Source: SIG587 sp045531585 (GTDB lineage Bacteria > Bacillota > Clostridia > Oscillospirales > Acutalibacteraceae). Taken from it: DNA of 64,000 nt. Under the pieces are notes generated by a model. That model was not told the DNA's origin, made no database searches, and saw nothing but the letters and a program-made list of their open reading frames with translations. Positions 8,725 through 17,704 of the stretch are shown here, piece by piece. How positions within the stretch are numbered: the first letter of the stretch is position 1; every line of letters begins with the position of its first letter. The DNA lies in NCBI GenBank assembly GCA_045531585.1, contig JAZSEH010000022.1:1-64000 (forward strand). Reading direction: 5' to 3'. Position numbers and translations under genes: made by a program.

Positions 8725-9503
8725 TTAACTGCGACTTCCACACCCATACGGTTTTCTGTGACGGCAAAAACACCGCCGAAGAGATGGTGCAAGCCGCAAT
8801 AAAAAAAGGTATGAAGAGTCTTGGACTTTCCGGACATTGCTATACCTACTTTGACCAAAGCTACTGTATGACACGGGAGAACACCGTAAAATACTGCGAA
8901 GAAATAGCCATTCTTAAAAAGAAATACAAGGGGCAAATAAAGCTTCTTTGCGGAACCGAGTTTGACTGCTTTGCCGAATATCCCAGAGGAAGGTACGATT
9001 ATATCATCGGCTCGGCCCATTACGTTAAGGCAAAAGATGATTATATTGCCGTGGATATGAATAAGGAAAACCTTATCGCGGCGGCACAGACCCATTTTAA
9101 AGGAGATATGCTTAGTCTGGCAGAGGAATACTACCGCTCGGTAAGATTGCTTACCCGACGAAAGATAGACCTAATAGGCCATTTTGACCTTGTTACCAAG
9201 TATAATGCCGGAAACTGTTTAATAGATACACAGGATAAGCGTTATAAAAAGGCGGTTACAGATGCTTTAGATGCCCTCTTGCCTCTTAACGTGCCCTTTG
9301 AGATAAATACAGGCGCCATTTCCCGTGGCTACCGCACCGACCCCTACCCTTCCACCGAAATTTTAAGCTATATAAAAGAAAAGGGTGGCAAGGTAATTTT
9401 CTCAAGTGACGCCCACCATAAGGATAACCTTTGCTATCAGTTTGATATATGGTATGATTTCTTTAGAGAAAAGGGCTGTTTACCTGAGGTAGTTGCATTA
9501 TAA
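8721..9503 (+). CDS. hisK: Histidinol phosphatase, PHP family
   Basis: This enzyme removes phosphate from histidinol phosphate, the one step missing from the monofunctional HisB. The 260-residue PHP-superfamily protein starts with the metal motif DFHTHTVFCDG, followed by GLSGHCYTYF, the GTEFDCF segment, DLIGHFDLVTKY and a C-terminal FSSDAHHKDN. These match the trinuclear metal site of the HisJ/HisK type. As last gene of the operon it completes the pathway. Confidence 0.93.
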   Translation: MINCDFHTHTVFCDGKNTAEEMVQAAIKKGMKSLGLSGHCYTYFDQSYCMTRENTVKYCEEIAILKKKYKGQIKLLCGTEFDCFAEYPRGRYDYIIGSAHYVKAKDDYIAVDMNKENLIAAAQTHFKGDMLSLAEEYYRSVRLLTRRKIDLIGHFDLVTKYNAGNCLIDTQDKRYKKAVTDALDALLPLNVPFEINTGAISRGYRTDPYPSTEILSYIKEKGGKVIFSSDAHHKDNLCYQFDIWYDFFREKGCLPEVVAL

Positions 9504-9529
9504 ATATGCATACCTTTTGCATATTTTTT
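9502..9529 (+). terminator. Terminator of the his operon
   Basis: The stem AAATATGCA (9502-9510) pairs with TGCATAT (9518-9524), followed by a run of T. It is short and AT-rich, placed just after the hisK stop. Confidence 0.6.
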
Positions 9530-9630
9530 CGCGAGATTTTTTAAAACCGCCGTTTTATATTGTGATTTTCAACAAATGCTGTAATATTGAAATGCGGTTT
9601 GCATATAGTTTGCATATAATTTTAAAAATA

Positions 9631-9697
9631 ATGAATATTTATGAATAAAACCTTGACAAAACAGGGTTTAAAGTGTATAATAATGCATATTTATTCA
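9631..9697 (+). promoter_or_regulatory. argG promoter with two ARG-box-like sites
   Basis: The promoter is TTGACA (9653-9658), a 17-base spacer and TATAAT (9676-9681), a full consensus match. Two sequences resemble ArgR half-site pairs (TGAAT, AT spacer, ATTCA): ATGAATATTTATGAAT at 9631-9646 upstream of the -35, and TGCATATTTATTCA at 9684-9697 just after the -10. Arginine-bound ArgR on these would repress the operon. The strong AGGAGG site at 9697-9702 serves the argG start. The promoter is certain; the ARG boxes are by resemblance. Confidence 0.65.
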
Positions 9698-9712
9698 GGA
9701 GGTTAATGAATT

Positions 9713-10936
9713 ATGAATAAGAACGATATTAAAAAGGTAGTGCTTGCCTACTCCGGCGGCTTAGATACATCCATTATTATTCCCTGGCTTAAGGAGAATT
9801 ACAATAACTGCGAGGTTATCACCGTTTCCGGTAACGTAGGTCAGGCAGATGAGCTTGAGGGGCTTGAGGAAAAGGCTATAAAAACAGGTGCCTCCAAGCT
9901 TTACGTGCTTGACCAGACCGAAGAGTACGTTAACGATTATATTATCCCCACAATGAAGGCAGGCGCCGTTTACGAGGATTATCTCCTTGGTACAAGCCAC
10001 GCCCGTCCCTGCATTGCAAAGGGCCTTGTGGAGATTGCAATTAAAGAAGGTGCCGATGCTATATGCCACGGCTGTACCGGTAAGGGTAACGACCAGGTGC
10101 GTTTTGAGCTTGCAATAAAACACTTTGCACCTAATATGCCTATTATTGCTCCCTGGCGTGAGTGGGATATAAAATCCCGTGAGGAGGAAATTGAGTACGC
10201 TGAGGCACACAATATTCCCCTTAAGATAAACAGAGAAACTAACTACTCAAAGGATAAGAACCTGTGGCATTTATCCCACGAGGGTATGGACCTTGAGGAT
10301 ACAGGCAACGAGCCTATGTATGAGAAGCCCGGTTTCCTTGAGATGGGTGTTTCCCCCATTGCCGCTCCCGACAAGCCCACCTATATCACCCTTGAGTTTG
10401 AGCAGGGTACTCCCACCTCTCTTGATGGTGAAAAGATGACCGCTAAGGAAATCATCTTAAAGCTTAACGAGCTTGGCGGCGCAAACGGTATTGGTATTAT
10501 TGATATTGTTGAAAACCGCCTTGTAGGTATGAAGTGCCGCGGCGTTTACGAGACTCCCGGCGGTACCATTCTTTATAAGGCCCATAGCGTGCTTGAGTCT
10601 ATCTGTCTTGATAAGATGACCCTGCACGAGAAGCAGAGACTTTCTGTTACCTTTGCCGAGCTTGTTTACAACGGTCAGTGGTTCACTCCTCTTCGTGAAG
10701 CCCTTTCCGCCTTTGTTGACAAGACACAGGAAACCGTTACGGGTAAGGTAAGATTAAAGCTCTATAAGGGCAACATTATAAACGCAGGCGTTTGGAGCGA
10801 TTACTCCCTTTACAGCGAGGAGATTGCTACCTTTGGTGAAAGTGATTACGACCAGAAGGATTCTGCAGGCTTTATTAACCTTTACGGTCTGCCCATTAAG
10901 GTTAAGGCTATTGTTGACGCAAAGAACAAGAAATAA
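9713..10936 (+). CDS. argG: Argininosuccinate synthase
   Basis: ArgG condenses citrulline and aspartate with ATP to argininosuccinate. The 407-residue protein has the N-type ATP pyrophosphatase loop VVLAYSGGLDTSIIIPW near residue 11, HGCTGKGNDQVRFE near 118, and the downstream NLWHLSHEGMDLED segment. It is the first gene of the arg cluster, behind a consensus promoter and a strong AGGAGG site. Confidence 0.97.
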   Translation: MNKNDIKKVVLAYSGGLDTSIIIPWLKENYNNCEVITVSGNVGQADELEGLEEKAIKTGASKLYVLDQTEEYVNDYIIPTMKAGAVYEDYLLGTSHARPCIAKGLVEIAIKEGADAICHGCTGKGNDQVRFELAIKHFAPNMPIIAPWREWDIKSREEEIEYAEAHNIPLKINRETNYSKDKNLWHLSHEGMDLEDTGNEPMYEKPGFLEMGVSPIAAPDKPTYITLEFEQGTPTSLDGEKMTAKEIILKLNELGGANGIGIIDIVENRLVGMKCRGVYETPGGTILYKAHSVLESICLDKMTLHEKQRLSVTFAELVYNGQWFTPLREALSAFVDKTQETVTGKVRLKLYKGNIINAGVWSDYSLYSEEIATFGESDYDQKDSAGFINLYGLPIKVKAIVDAKNKK

Positions 10937-10948
10937 ATAACTTTAATT

Positions 10949-10977
10949 TATCCTGCATTCAAAATGAGTGCAGGATA
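10949..10977 (+). other. Intra-operon hairpin between argG and argH
   Basis: Bases 10949-10960 pair with 10966-10977 around an AAAAT loop, with one G-T wobble. No T run follows, so termination is unlikely. The 88-base argG-argH gap is the longest in the cluster. The hairpin may stabilise or process the mRNA and set the argG to argH ratio. Confidence 0.5.
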
Positions 10978-11024
10978 CAATTGCTTAATAGTGGCAAGAG
11001 TTGTTACTGATTGGAGTGTAAAAA

Positions 11025-12398
11025 ATGGCAAAAATGTGGGCCGGCAGAACAGACGGCGCAACCGAAAAAATAGCGGATGATTTTAATTCCTCCATACATT
11101 TTGACAGCCGTATGTTCAGACAGGATATCACAGGAAGTATGGCACACGCCGCAATGCTTGGTGCAAAGGGAATAATAACCGCTGATGAGGCTGATACCCT
11201 TATTGAGGGGCTTGAGAGTATACTTGCTGACCTTGAAAGCGGCAAGCTTTCCTTTGATATGACCTGTGAGGACATTCATATGTTTGTTGAGCAGGTGCTG
11301 ACCCAGCGCCTTGGTGACGTGGGCAAAAAGCTACACACCGCAAGAAGCCGTAACGACCAGGTGGCCCTTGACCTAAGGATGTATTTAAGGGAGGAGCTTG
11401 ACGGGATAACCTCCCTTATAAAGGAGCTTATCCAAGCTATAACAGAGCAGGCAGAAAAGAACAAGGACGTTATTATGCCCGGTTATACCCATCTGCAGCG
11501 CGCTCAACCCATAACCTTCGGCCATCACCTTATGGCCTATGCTATGATGCTGCTTCGTGACCTTGACAGGCTTGCCGACTGCAGAAAGAGAATGAATATT
11601 TCCCCCATAGGCTGCTGTGCCCTTGCAGGCACCACCTATGATACCGACCGTCGCTTTGAGGCCGAAAAGCTGGGCTTTGACGGTATTGCCCTTAACTCCC
11701 TTGACGGTGTTTCTGACAGGGATTTCAGCGTGGAATTAAACGGCTGTATCGCCCTTATTATGACCCACCTTTCAAGGTTCAGCGAGGAGATAATCCTCTG
11801 GTCAAGCTGGGAGTTTAAGTTTATTGAGCTCTCCGATGCCTATACCACAGGCTCCTCCATAATGCCACAGAAGAAAAATCCTGATATGGCTGAGCTTGTT
11901 CGCGGTAAAACAGGTCGCGTTTACGGTGACCTTATGGCCATACTCACCGCCCTTAAGGGTCTGCCCCTTGCCTATAACAAGGATATGCAGGAGGATAAGG
12001 AGGGCATATTTGATGCAGTTGACACTGTTAAAATGTGCCTTAAGGTGTTCACGGGTATGATAACTACTATGAGCATTTGCGCCGAAAATATGAGAAACGC
12101 CGCAAGCAAGGGCTTTATAAATGCCACCGACCTTGCAGATTATCTTGTTAAAAAGGGTATGCCCTTTAGAAGCGCCTACAAAATTTCCGGTAGCATAGTT
12201 GCACAGTGCATAAAGGAAAATCTTGTGCTTGAAACCCTGCCCCTTGAGCAGTACAAAAAGTATTCACCTCTTTTTGAAGAGGATTTATTTGAGGAAATAA
12301 GCCTTGAGACCTGCGTTATGAGACGTATCTCCGAAGGCGGCACCTCAGTTAAAAGCGTTGAGGCACAAATAGCATATGTAAAGGAACAGCTAAAGTAA
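11025..12398 (+). CDS. argH: Argininosuccinate lyase
   Basis: ArgH cleaves argininosuccinate to arginine and fumarate. It is a 457-residue member of the aspartase/fumarase superfamily. Signatures are LHTARSRNDQVALDLRM near 105, MPGYTHLQRAQPITFGHH near 155 (catalytic His) and the flexible GSSIMPQKKNPDMAELVRG loop near 275. The stop codon overlaps the argC start by one base. Confidence 0.97.
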   Translation: MAKMWAGRTDGATEKIADDFNSSIHFDSRMFRQDITGSMAHAAMLGAKGIITADEADTLIEGLESILADLESGKLSFDMTCEDIHMFVEQVLTQRLGDVGKKLHTARSRNDQVALDLRMYLREELDGITSLIKELIQAITEQAEKNKDVIMPGYTHLQRAQPITFGHHLMAYAMMLLRDLDRLADCRKRMNISPIGCCALAGTTYDTDRRFEAEKLGFDGIALNSLDGVSDRDFSVELNGCIALIMTHLSRFSEEIILWSSWEFKFIELSDAYTTGSSIMPQKKNPDMAELVRGKTGRVYGDLMAILTALKGLPLAYNKDMQEDKEGIFDAVDTVKMCLKVFTGMITTMSICAENMRNAASKGFINATDLADYLVKKGMPFRSAYKISGSIVAQCIKENLVLETLPLEQYKKYSPLFEEDLFEEISLETCVMRRISEGGTSVKSVEAQIAYVKEQLK

Positions 12399-13327
12399 TG
12401 ACTAAGGTTTTTATTGACGGAAGTGCGGGTACTACGGGACTGCGCATTTACGAGCGACTTGAAAACAGAAAAGATATTTCTCTTATAATTTTGCCCGATG
12501 AGGTGCGGAAGGATTTAGATGCAAGGCGTCAGGCCATAAACAGTGCAGATATTGCCTTTTTATGCCTGCCCGACAGCGCCGCAATAGAGGCTGTGGCTCT
12601 GCTTGAAAATAATAACACCGCCATAATCGATACCTCCACTGCTCATAGAGTAAATCCTGATTGGGTCTACGGCTTTCCCGAACTTGAGGGTGGTTATGAG
12701 AAAATTAAAGGCTCAAAAAAAATTGCAAATCCCGGTTGTCACGCCAGCGGCTTTATTGCCCTTGTTAAGCCTCTTATAAGCGCGGGAATATTAAAGGCTG
12801 ATGCTCACCTTTCCTGCTTTTCCCTTACGGGATATTCAGGCGGCGGCAAAAAAATGATTGCCGAGTACGAGGATGAAAATCGAAACAGTTTACTTAATGC
12901 TCCCCGTCAGTATGGGCTTGCTCAGCAGCATAAGCACCTAAAGGAGATGGTTGCCCTTACAGGGCTTGAAAATGCCCCTGCCTTCTGCCCCATTGTTGCT
13001 CCTTTCTACAGTGGAATGGAGGTTACCGTTCCCATATTTGCCAAGGATATAAATGGCAACGCCGATGATATTGCCAAGGTTTATACGGCTTATTATGAGA
13101 ATGGCCTTGTGCATTTTAAGGAGAATGCGGATGAGGGTGGCTTTTTATCTGCCGCGGCCTACTCTATGCGTGATGATATGGAGCTTAGTATTTCGGGAAA
13201 TGAGGAGCGCATACTGCTTACCGCACGATATGATAATTTAGGCAAGGGTGCTTCGGGCTCTGCCATACAGAATATGAATATCCTTATGGGTGTTGACGAA
13301 AAAACAGGTCTTGAATTAGGAGAATAG
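12398..13327 (+). CDS. argC: N-acetyl-gamma-glutamyl-phosphate reductase, type 2
   Basis: ArgC reduces N-acetylglutamyl phosphate to the semialdehyde with NADPH. At 309 residues this is the shorter type-2 form rather than the common form of about 345 residues. It has the N-terminal nucleotide-binding GSAGTTGLRIYERL, the active cysteine in NPGCHASGFIAL near 115, and SLTGYSGGGKKMI. The start overlaps the argH stop by one base. Confidence 0.94.
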   Translation: MTKVFIDGSAGTTGLRIYERLENRKDISLIILPDEVRKDLDARRQAINSADIAFLCLPDSAAIEAVALLENNNTAIIDTSTAHRVNPDWVYGFPELEGGYEKIKGSKKIANPGCHASGFIALVKPLISAGILKADAHLSCFSLTGYSGGGKKMIAEYEDENRNSLLNAPRQYGLAQQHKHLKEMVALTGLENAPAFCPIVAPFYSGMEVTVPIFAKDINGNADDIAKVYTAYYENGLVHFKENADEGGFLSAAAYSMRDDMELSISGNEERILLTARYDNLGKGASGSAIQNMNILMGVDEKTGLELGE

Positions 13328-13329
13328 TA

Positions 13330-14544
13330 ATGAACATTATTTCAGGCGGCGTGTGTGCCGCAAAAGGCTTTAAGGCAAACGGAATACATTGCGGTATAAG
13401 AAAGAACCGCACAAAAAGGGACCTTGCCCTTATTGTAAGTGAAGTGCCTGCAGCTGCTGCGGCAGTTTATACCACTAATCTTGTAAAGGGCGCCCCCCTT
13501 CAGGTTACAAAAAAGCACCTCGAAAACGGTGTGGCACAGGCGGTTATCTGTAATTCGGGTAATGCCAATACCTGTAACGAGGGCGGTATAGAAATTGCTC
13601 AGCAAATGGGTGAGCTTGTATCTAAAAAGTTAAATATTAAATCCGATGACGTTGTTGTGGCCTCTACAGGTGTTATAGGACAGCCTCTTGACATCACCCC
13701 CATTAAAAACGCTATGGACGAGCTTTGCGGCGGCCTGTGTGATAACGGCGGCGCCTATGCAGGTGAGGCCATTATGACCACCGACACCGTTATGAAGGAG
13801 ATTGCCCTTGAGTTTAAGCTGGGTGATAAGCTTTGTCACATAGGCGGTATTGCCAAGGGCAGCGGTATGATTCACCCCAATATGGCAACCATGCTTGTTT
13901 TCCTTACCTGTGACGTTGATATAAGCGGTGATATGCTGCAAAAGGCACTCTCAGGTGATATTACCGACACCTTTAATATGCTTAGCATTGACGGAGATAC
14001 CTCCACCAACGATATGGTTGTTCTTCTTGCCAACGGTATGGCAGGCAACTGTAAGATAACCCAAGAAAACGATGATTTTAAAACCTTTATGAAGGCCCTT
14101 AACACCGTTACCGTCCACCTTTGCCGTATGATAGCAGGTGACGGCGAGGGTGCCACAAAGCTGCTTGAATGTAAGGTTACAGGCGCGGCAGAAAAGGCTA
14201 CCGCAAAGACCGTTGCCAAAAGTGTTATCTGCTCAAGTCTTTTAAAGGCGGCTATGTTCGGTGCCGATGCCAACTGGGGCCGAGTGCTTTGCGCCATAGG
14301 CTACAGCGGCGCTCAGGTAGACGTTAATAAAATTGACGTTTCCTTTAAATCGGGCAAGGGCGAAATACTTGTTTGCAAGGATGGCGCAGGGGTTGACTTT
14401 AGTGAGGAAAAGGCTAAGGAGATACTCCTTGAAAAGGAAATAGAGATACTCATAAACCTTAACAGCGGTGATAAGCATAGCACCGCCTGGGGCTGTGACC
14501 TGACCTACGATTATGTAAAGATAAACGGTGACTACAGAACTTAA
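13330..14544 (+). CDS. argJ: Glutamate N-acetyltransferase / amino-acid acetyltransferase
   Basis: ArgJ transfers acetyl from N-acetylornithine to glutamate, recycling the acetyl group. Bifunctional forms also use acetyl-CoA. The 404-residue precursor self-cleaves before Thr187 in HPNMATMLVF, and upstream KGSGMIHPN is the expected neighbour. SGNANTCNE, DTSTNDMV and FGADANWGRVLCA are family motifs. No argA or argE is seen in the cluster, so the bifunctional form is plausible but cannot be proved from sequence. Confidence 0.95.
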   Translation: MNIISGGVCAAKGFKANGIHCGIRKNRTKRDLALIVSEVPAAAAAVYTTNLVKGAPLQVTKKHLENGVAQAVICNSGNANTCNEGGIEIAQQMGELVSKKLNIKSDDVVVASTGVIGQPLDITPIKNAMDELCGGLCDNGGAYAGEAIMTTDTVMKEIALEFKLGDKLCHIGGIAKGSGMIHPNMATMLVFLTCDVDISGDMLQKALSGDITDTFNMLSIDGDTSTNDMVVLLANGMAGNCKITQENDDFKTFMKALNTVTVHLCRMIAGDGEGATKLLECKVTGAAEKATAKTVAKSVICSSLLKAAMFGADANWGRVLCAIGYSGAQVDVNKIDVSFKSGKGEILVCKDGAGVDFSEEKAKEILLEKEIEILINLNSGDKHSTAWGCDLTYDYVKINGDYRT

Positions 14545-14559
14545 AGAAGGGAAAAAACA

Positions 14560-15429
14560 ATGCACGATAATTTTTCTAACGCCGAAAGAGCCGAGGTTTT
14601 AACACAGGCTCTGCCCTACATAAAACGCTATAACGGCAAGGTTGTTGTAATTAAATACGGTGGCAACGCTATGATAAACGAGGAGCTTAAGCGCCAGGTT
14701 ATGGAGGATATTGTTCTTTTATGGCTTATAGGTGTTAAGGTTGTTCTTGTTCACGGCGGCGGCCCCGAAATAAGTGAAACAATGGAGAAACTGGGCAAAA
14801 AGGCCGTTTTTGTGGACGGACTTCGTGTTACCGACAAGGAAACCGTTGATATTGTTCAGATGGTACTTGCAGGTAAGGTAAATAAAACCCTTGTTAACCT
14901 TCTTGAAATGAAGGGCGGCAAGGCAATGGGTATTTCCGGTATGGACGGCAGGCTTATTGAGGCCCAGATTAAGGATGAAAAACTTGGCTACGTGGGTAAA
15001 ATCACGAAGATACATATAAATCCCGTTACCGACCTGCTTGAGAAGGGCTATATTCCCGTTATTTCCACCGTTGGCTGTGATAAGCAGGGCAATACCTATA
15101 ATATTAACGGTGACACCGCAGCAGCATATATTGCAGGTGCCCTTGGTGCCGAGCGTCTTATAATGATGACCGATATTGCAGGTATTTTAAGGGATAAGGA
15201 CGACCCCAAAACTCTTATTCCCGACGTTACCATTGAGGAAGCAAAGCAACTGGAAAAAGAGGGCGTTGTTTCAGGCGGTATGATACCTAAGGTTGATTGC
15301 TGTATTGAAGCCATTGACAAGGGTGTTAAAAACGTTATTATAATGGACGGCCGTGTGCCCCACTCAATACTTATGGAGATTCTCACCGACGAGGGTGCCG
15401 GTACAATGGTTATGGGAGCCAGAAAATAA
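14560..15429 (+). CDS. argB: N-acetylglutamate kinase
   Basis: ArgB phosphorylates N-acetylglutamate and is often the arginine-inhibited step. The 289-residue amino-acid kinase has VVVIKYGGNAMIN near 27, VLVHGGGPEIS near 64, NINGDTAAAYIAGALGAE near 185 and LIMMTDIAGIL near 207. An N-terminal helix (about 1-25, ERAEVLTQALPYIKRY) is typical of the arginine-sensitive hexameric forms. It abuts argD directly. Confidence 0.96.
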   Translation: MHDNFSNAERAEVLTQALPYIKRYNGKVVVIKYGGNAMINEELKRQVMEDIVLLWLIGVKVVLVHGGGPEISETMEKLGKKAVFVDGLRVTDKETVDIVQMVLAGKVNKTLVNLLEMKGGKAMGISGMDGRLIEAQIKDEKLGYVGKITKIHINPVTDLLEKGYIPVISTVGCDKQGNTYNINGDTAAAYIAGALGAERLIMMTDIAGILRDKDDPKTLIPDVTIEEAKQLEKEGVVSGGMIPKVDCCIEAIDKGVKNVIIMDGRVPHSILMEILTDEGAGTMVMGARK

Positions 15430-16599
15430 ATGAATATAATTGATACCGATAAAAAATACGTTGCCAATACGTATAACCGCTTTCCCGTTGAAATAGTTCG
15501 CGGCAAGGGCAGCCTTGTTTACGATACTCAGGGAAAGGAATATATAGATATGGGCTCAGGCATAGGCGTTACCTGCCTTGGCATTGCCGATGATGACTGG
15601 CAGGCGGCGGTTACCGCACAGCTTGGCGCCGTTCAGCATATGTCTAACCTTTACTATACCGACCCCTGCGCACAGCTTGCAAAGGTGCTGTGCCAAAGAA
15701 CAGGTATGAAAAAGGTGTTTTTTGCAAACTCCGGTGCCGAAGCAAATGAATGTGCCATAAAGCTTGCAAGAAAATATGCTCAGGATAAAAAGGGTGAGGA
15801 ATACTCCACCATAATAACCCTTAATAACAGCTTCCACGGCAGGACCCTTACCACCCTTGCCGCCACGGGACAGGAAGTGTTCCACAAGCTGTTTAATCCC
15901 CTTACTCCAGGCTTTGTACACGCTCCCGCAAATGATATTGCCGCTCTTGAAAACGCGGTTAAGGAAAATAAAACCGCCGGTATTATGCTTGAGTGTATTC
16001 AGGGTGAGGGCGGTGTACTGCCCCTTGATAAGGAGTTTGTTCTTGCCGCAAGGCGCATTGCCGACCTGTACGACGTTATTCTTATTATTGACGAGGTGCA
16101 AACCGGTAACGGCAGAACGGGCGAGCTTTACGCCTATATGAATTTCGGCATTATGCCCGACGTGGTTTCTACTGCAAAGGGTCTTGGCGGCGGTCTGCCC
16201 CTTGGTGCCGCCCTTATAGGCAAAAAGTGTGAAAACGTGCTGGGCTACAGCGACCACGGCTCCACCTTTGGAGGAAATCCCGTTTGCTGTGCAGGTGCCC
16301 TTAATATAATTAACCGAATGGACAGTGCATTTTTAGCCGATGTTAAGAAAAAAAGCAAGCTTGTTTTTGATGAGCTTCAGGGTGCCGAGGGTATTGAAAG
16401 CGTCAGTGGTATGGGCCTTATGATAGGCATTAAAACTGAGAAGCCTGCAGGCGAAATAGTTAAAAAATGCATAGAAAAGGGCGTTTTGCCCCTTACTGCT
16501 AAGGATAAGGTACGACTGCTCCCTGCCCTTAACATTCCCGACGATATACTTGTGAAGGCAATTAAGGTTATAAAAGCCGTTTGTGCCGAAAAGGAGTAA
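15430..16599 (+). CDS. argD: Acetylornithine aminotransferase
   Basis: ArgD converts N-acetylglutamate semialdehyde to N-acetylornithine. The 389-residue class III PLP enzyme shows FANSGAEANECAIKLARKY near 97, NSFHGRTLTTLAATGQ near 136, the LIIDEVQTGNGRTGELYAY PLP site near 217, and the Schiff-base lysine in STAKGLGGGLPLGA near 248. The start ATG directly follows the argB stop. Confidence 0.95.
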   Translation: MNIIDTDKKYVANTYNRFPVEIVRGKGSLVYDTQGKEYIDMGSGIGVTCLGIADDDWQAAVTAQLGAVQHMSNLYYTDPCAQLAKVLCQRTGMKKVFFANSGAEANECAIKLARKYAQDKKGEEYSTIITLNNSFHGRTLTTLAATGQEVFHKLFNPLTPGFVHAPANDIAALENAVKENKTAGIMLECIQGEGGVLPLDKEFVLAARRIADLYDVILIIDEVQTGNGRTGELYAYMNFGIMPDVVSTAKGLGGGLPLGAALIGKKCENVLGYSDHGSTFGGNPVCCAGALNIINRMDSAFLADVKKKSKLVFDELQGAEGIESVSGMGLMIGIKTEKPAGEIVKKCIEKGVLPLTAKDKVRLLPALNIPDDILVKAIKVIKAVCAEKE

Positions 16600-16606
16600 T
16601 TTAATT

Positions 16607-17590
16607 ATGTCACTTAAAGGAAAAAGCTTTTTAAAGCTACTTGATTTTACCCCTGAGGAAATAGGTGAGCTTTTGGACCTTTCTGCAAGGCTTAAGGCAG
16701 AAAAAAAGGCAGGCATACCCCACAAAACCTGTGATGGTAAGAGTATTGCCTTAGTTTTTGAAAAGACAAGCACCAGAACGCGCTGTGCCTTTGAGGTTGC
16801 CGCAAACGACCTTGGTATGCACCCCGTTTACCTTGACCCCAAATCCTCACAGATAGGCAAAAAGGAAAGCATTGCCGACACCGCAAGGGTGCTGGGCAGA
16901 ATGTTTGATGCCATTGAGTACCGTGGCTACGGTCAGGAAATTGTTGAGGCCTTGGCTGATTATTCGGGTGTTCCCGTTTATAACGGTCTTACCAACGAAT
17001 TCCACCCCACACAGATTTTGGCCGATTTCCTTACCATTAAGGAGCATTTTGGTGGACTTCGCGGCAAAAAGCTTGTTTATATGGGTGATGCACGCTACAA
17101 TATGGGTAACTCCCTTATGGTGGGCTGTGCCAAAATGGGTATGCACTTTGTTGCCTGTGCCCCTAAAAAATACTTCCCCGATGCAGCACTTGTTGCCGAG
17201 TGTGAAGCTGTTGCAAAGGAAACGGGCGCAGTTTTGGAGTTTATTGAGGATCCCGTTTTAGCCACCAAGGGTGCCCACGTTATTTATACCGACGTATGGG
17301 TATCTATGGGTGAGCCTGACCAGGTTTGGGAGGAGCGTATAAAAGAGCTTTCCCCCTACCGTGTTACCAAGGCGCTTATGGATAATGCAGGTATGCAGTG
17401 CCGCTTTATGCATTGTCTGCCTGCCTTCCACGACCTTGAGACCCAAATCGGCAAGGAAATTTATGATAAATTCGGTATTGACTGTATGGAGGTTACCCAC
17501 GAGGTATTTGAGGGAGAACAATCCATCGTCTTTGACGAAGCCGAAAACCGTATGCACACAATTAAGGCGGTTATGGCCGCTACGCTATAA
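16607..17590 (+). CDS. argF: Ornithine carbamoyltransferase
   Basis: ArgF makes citrulline from ornithine and carbamoyl phosphate. The 327-residue protein has the carbamoyl phosphate motif EKTSTRTRCAFE near 48, the FHPTQILAD segment near 130, and the ornithine motif MHCLPAFHD near 265. I chose ATG 16607 because AAGGAG at 16591-16596 lies 10 bases before it. It ends the arg operon, just before a strong terminator. Confidence 0.96.
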   Translation: MSLKGKSFLKLLDFTPEEIGELLDLSARLKAEKKAGIPHKTCDGKSIALVFEKTSTRTRCAFEVAANDLGMHPVYLDPKSSQIGKKESIADTARVLGRMFDAIEYRGYGQEIVEALADYSGVPVYNGLTNEFHPTQILADFLTIKEHFGGLRGKKLVYMGDARYNMGNSLMVGCAKMGMHFVACAPKKYFPDAALVAECEAVAKETGAVLEFIEDPVLATKGAHVIYTDVWVSMGEPDQVWEERIKELSPYRVTKALMDNAGMQCRFMHCLPAFHDLETQIGKEIYDKFGIDCMEVTHEVFEGEQSIVFDEAENRMHTIKAVMAATL

Positions 17591-17594
17591 AAAC

Positions 17595-17629
17595 AAAATC
17601 CTTGCAGAAATTTTCTGCAAGGATTTTTT
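17595..17629 (+). terminator. Terminator of the arg operon
   Basis: Bases 17595-17610 pair almost perfectly with 17611-17626 (AATCCTTGCAGAAA and its complement), followed by TTTTT. The symmetric A and T flanks would allow use on both strands. Confidence 0.85.
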
Positions 17630-17643
17630 ACATACTTTGCATC

Positions 17644-17671
17644 TTGAAAAAATAAAAAAATGGTATATAAT
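17644..17671 (+). promoter_or_regulatory. metY-metA promoter
   Basis: TTGAAA (17644-17649), a 16-base spacer and TATAAT (17666-17671). The leader to the metY start is only about 30 bases, so there is no room for a SAM riboswitch or T-box here. Confidence 0.7.
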
Positions 17672-17704
17672 AAAAGTGTATATTGTTTTTCGGAGGAATC
17701 TATT

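Noticed and set aside
17591..17704. Possible SAM riboswitch or Met T-box before metY
   Set aside because: Only a terminator and a promoter fit; the leader after the promoter is about 30 bases.
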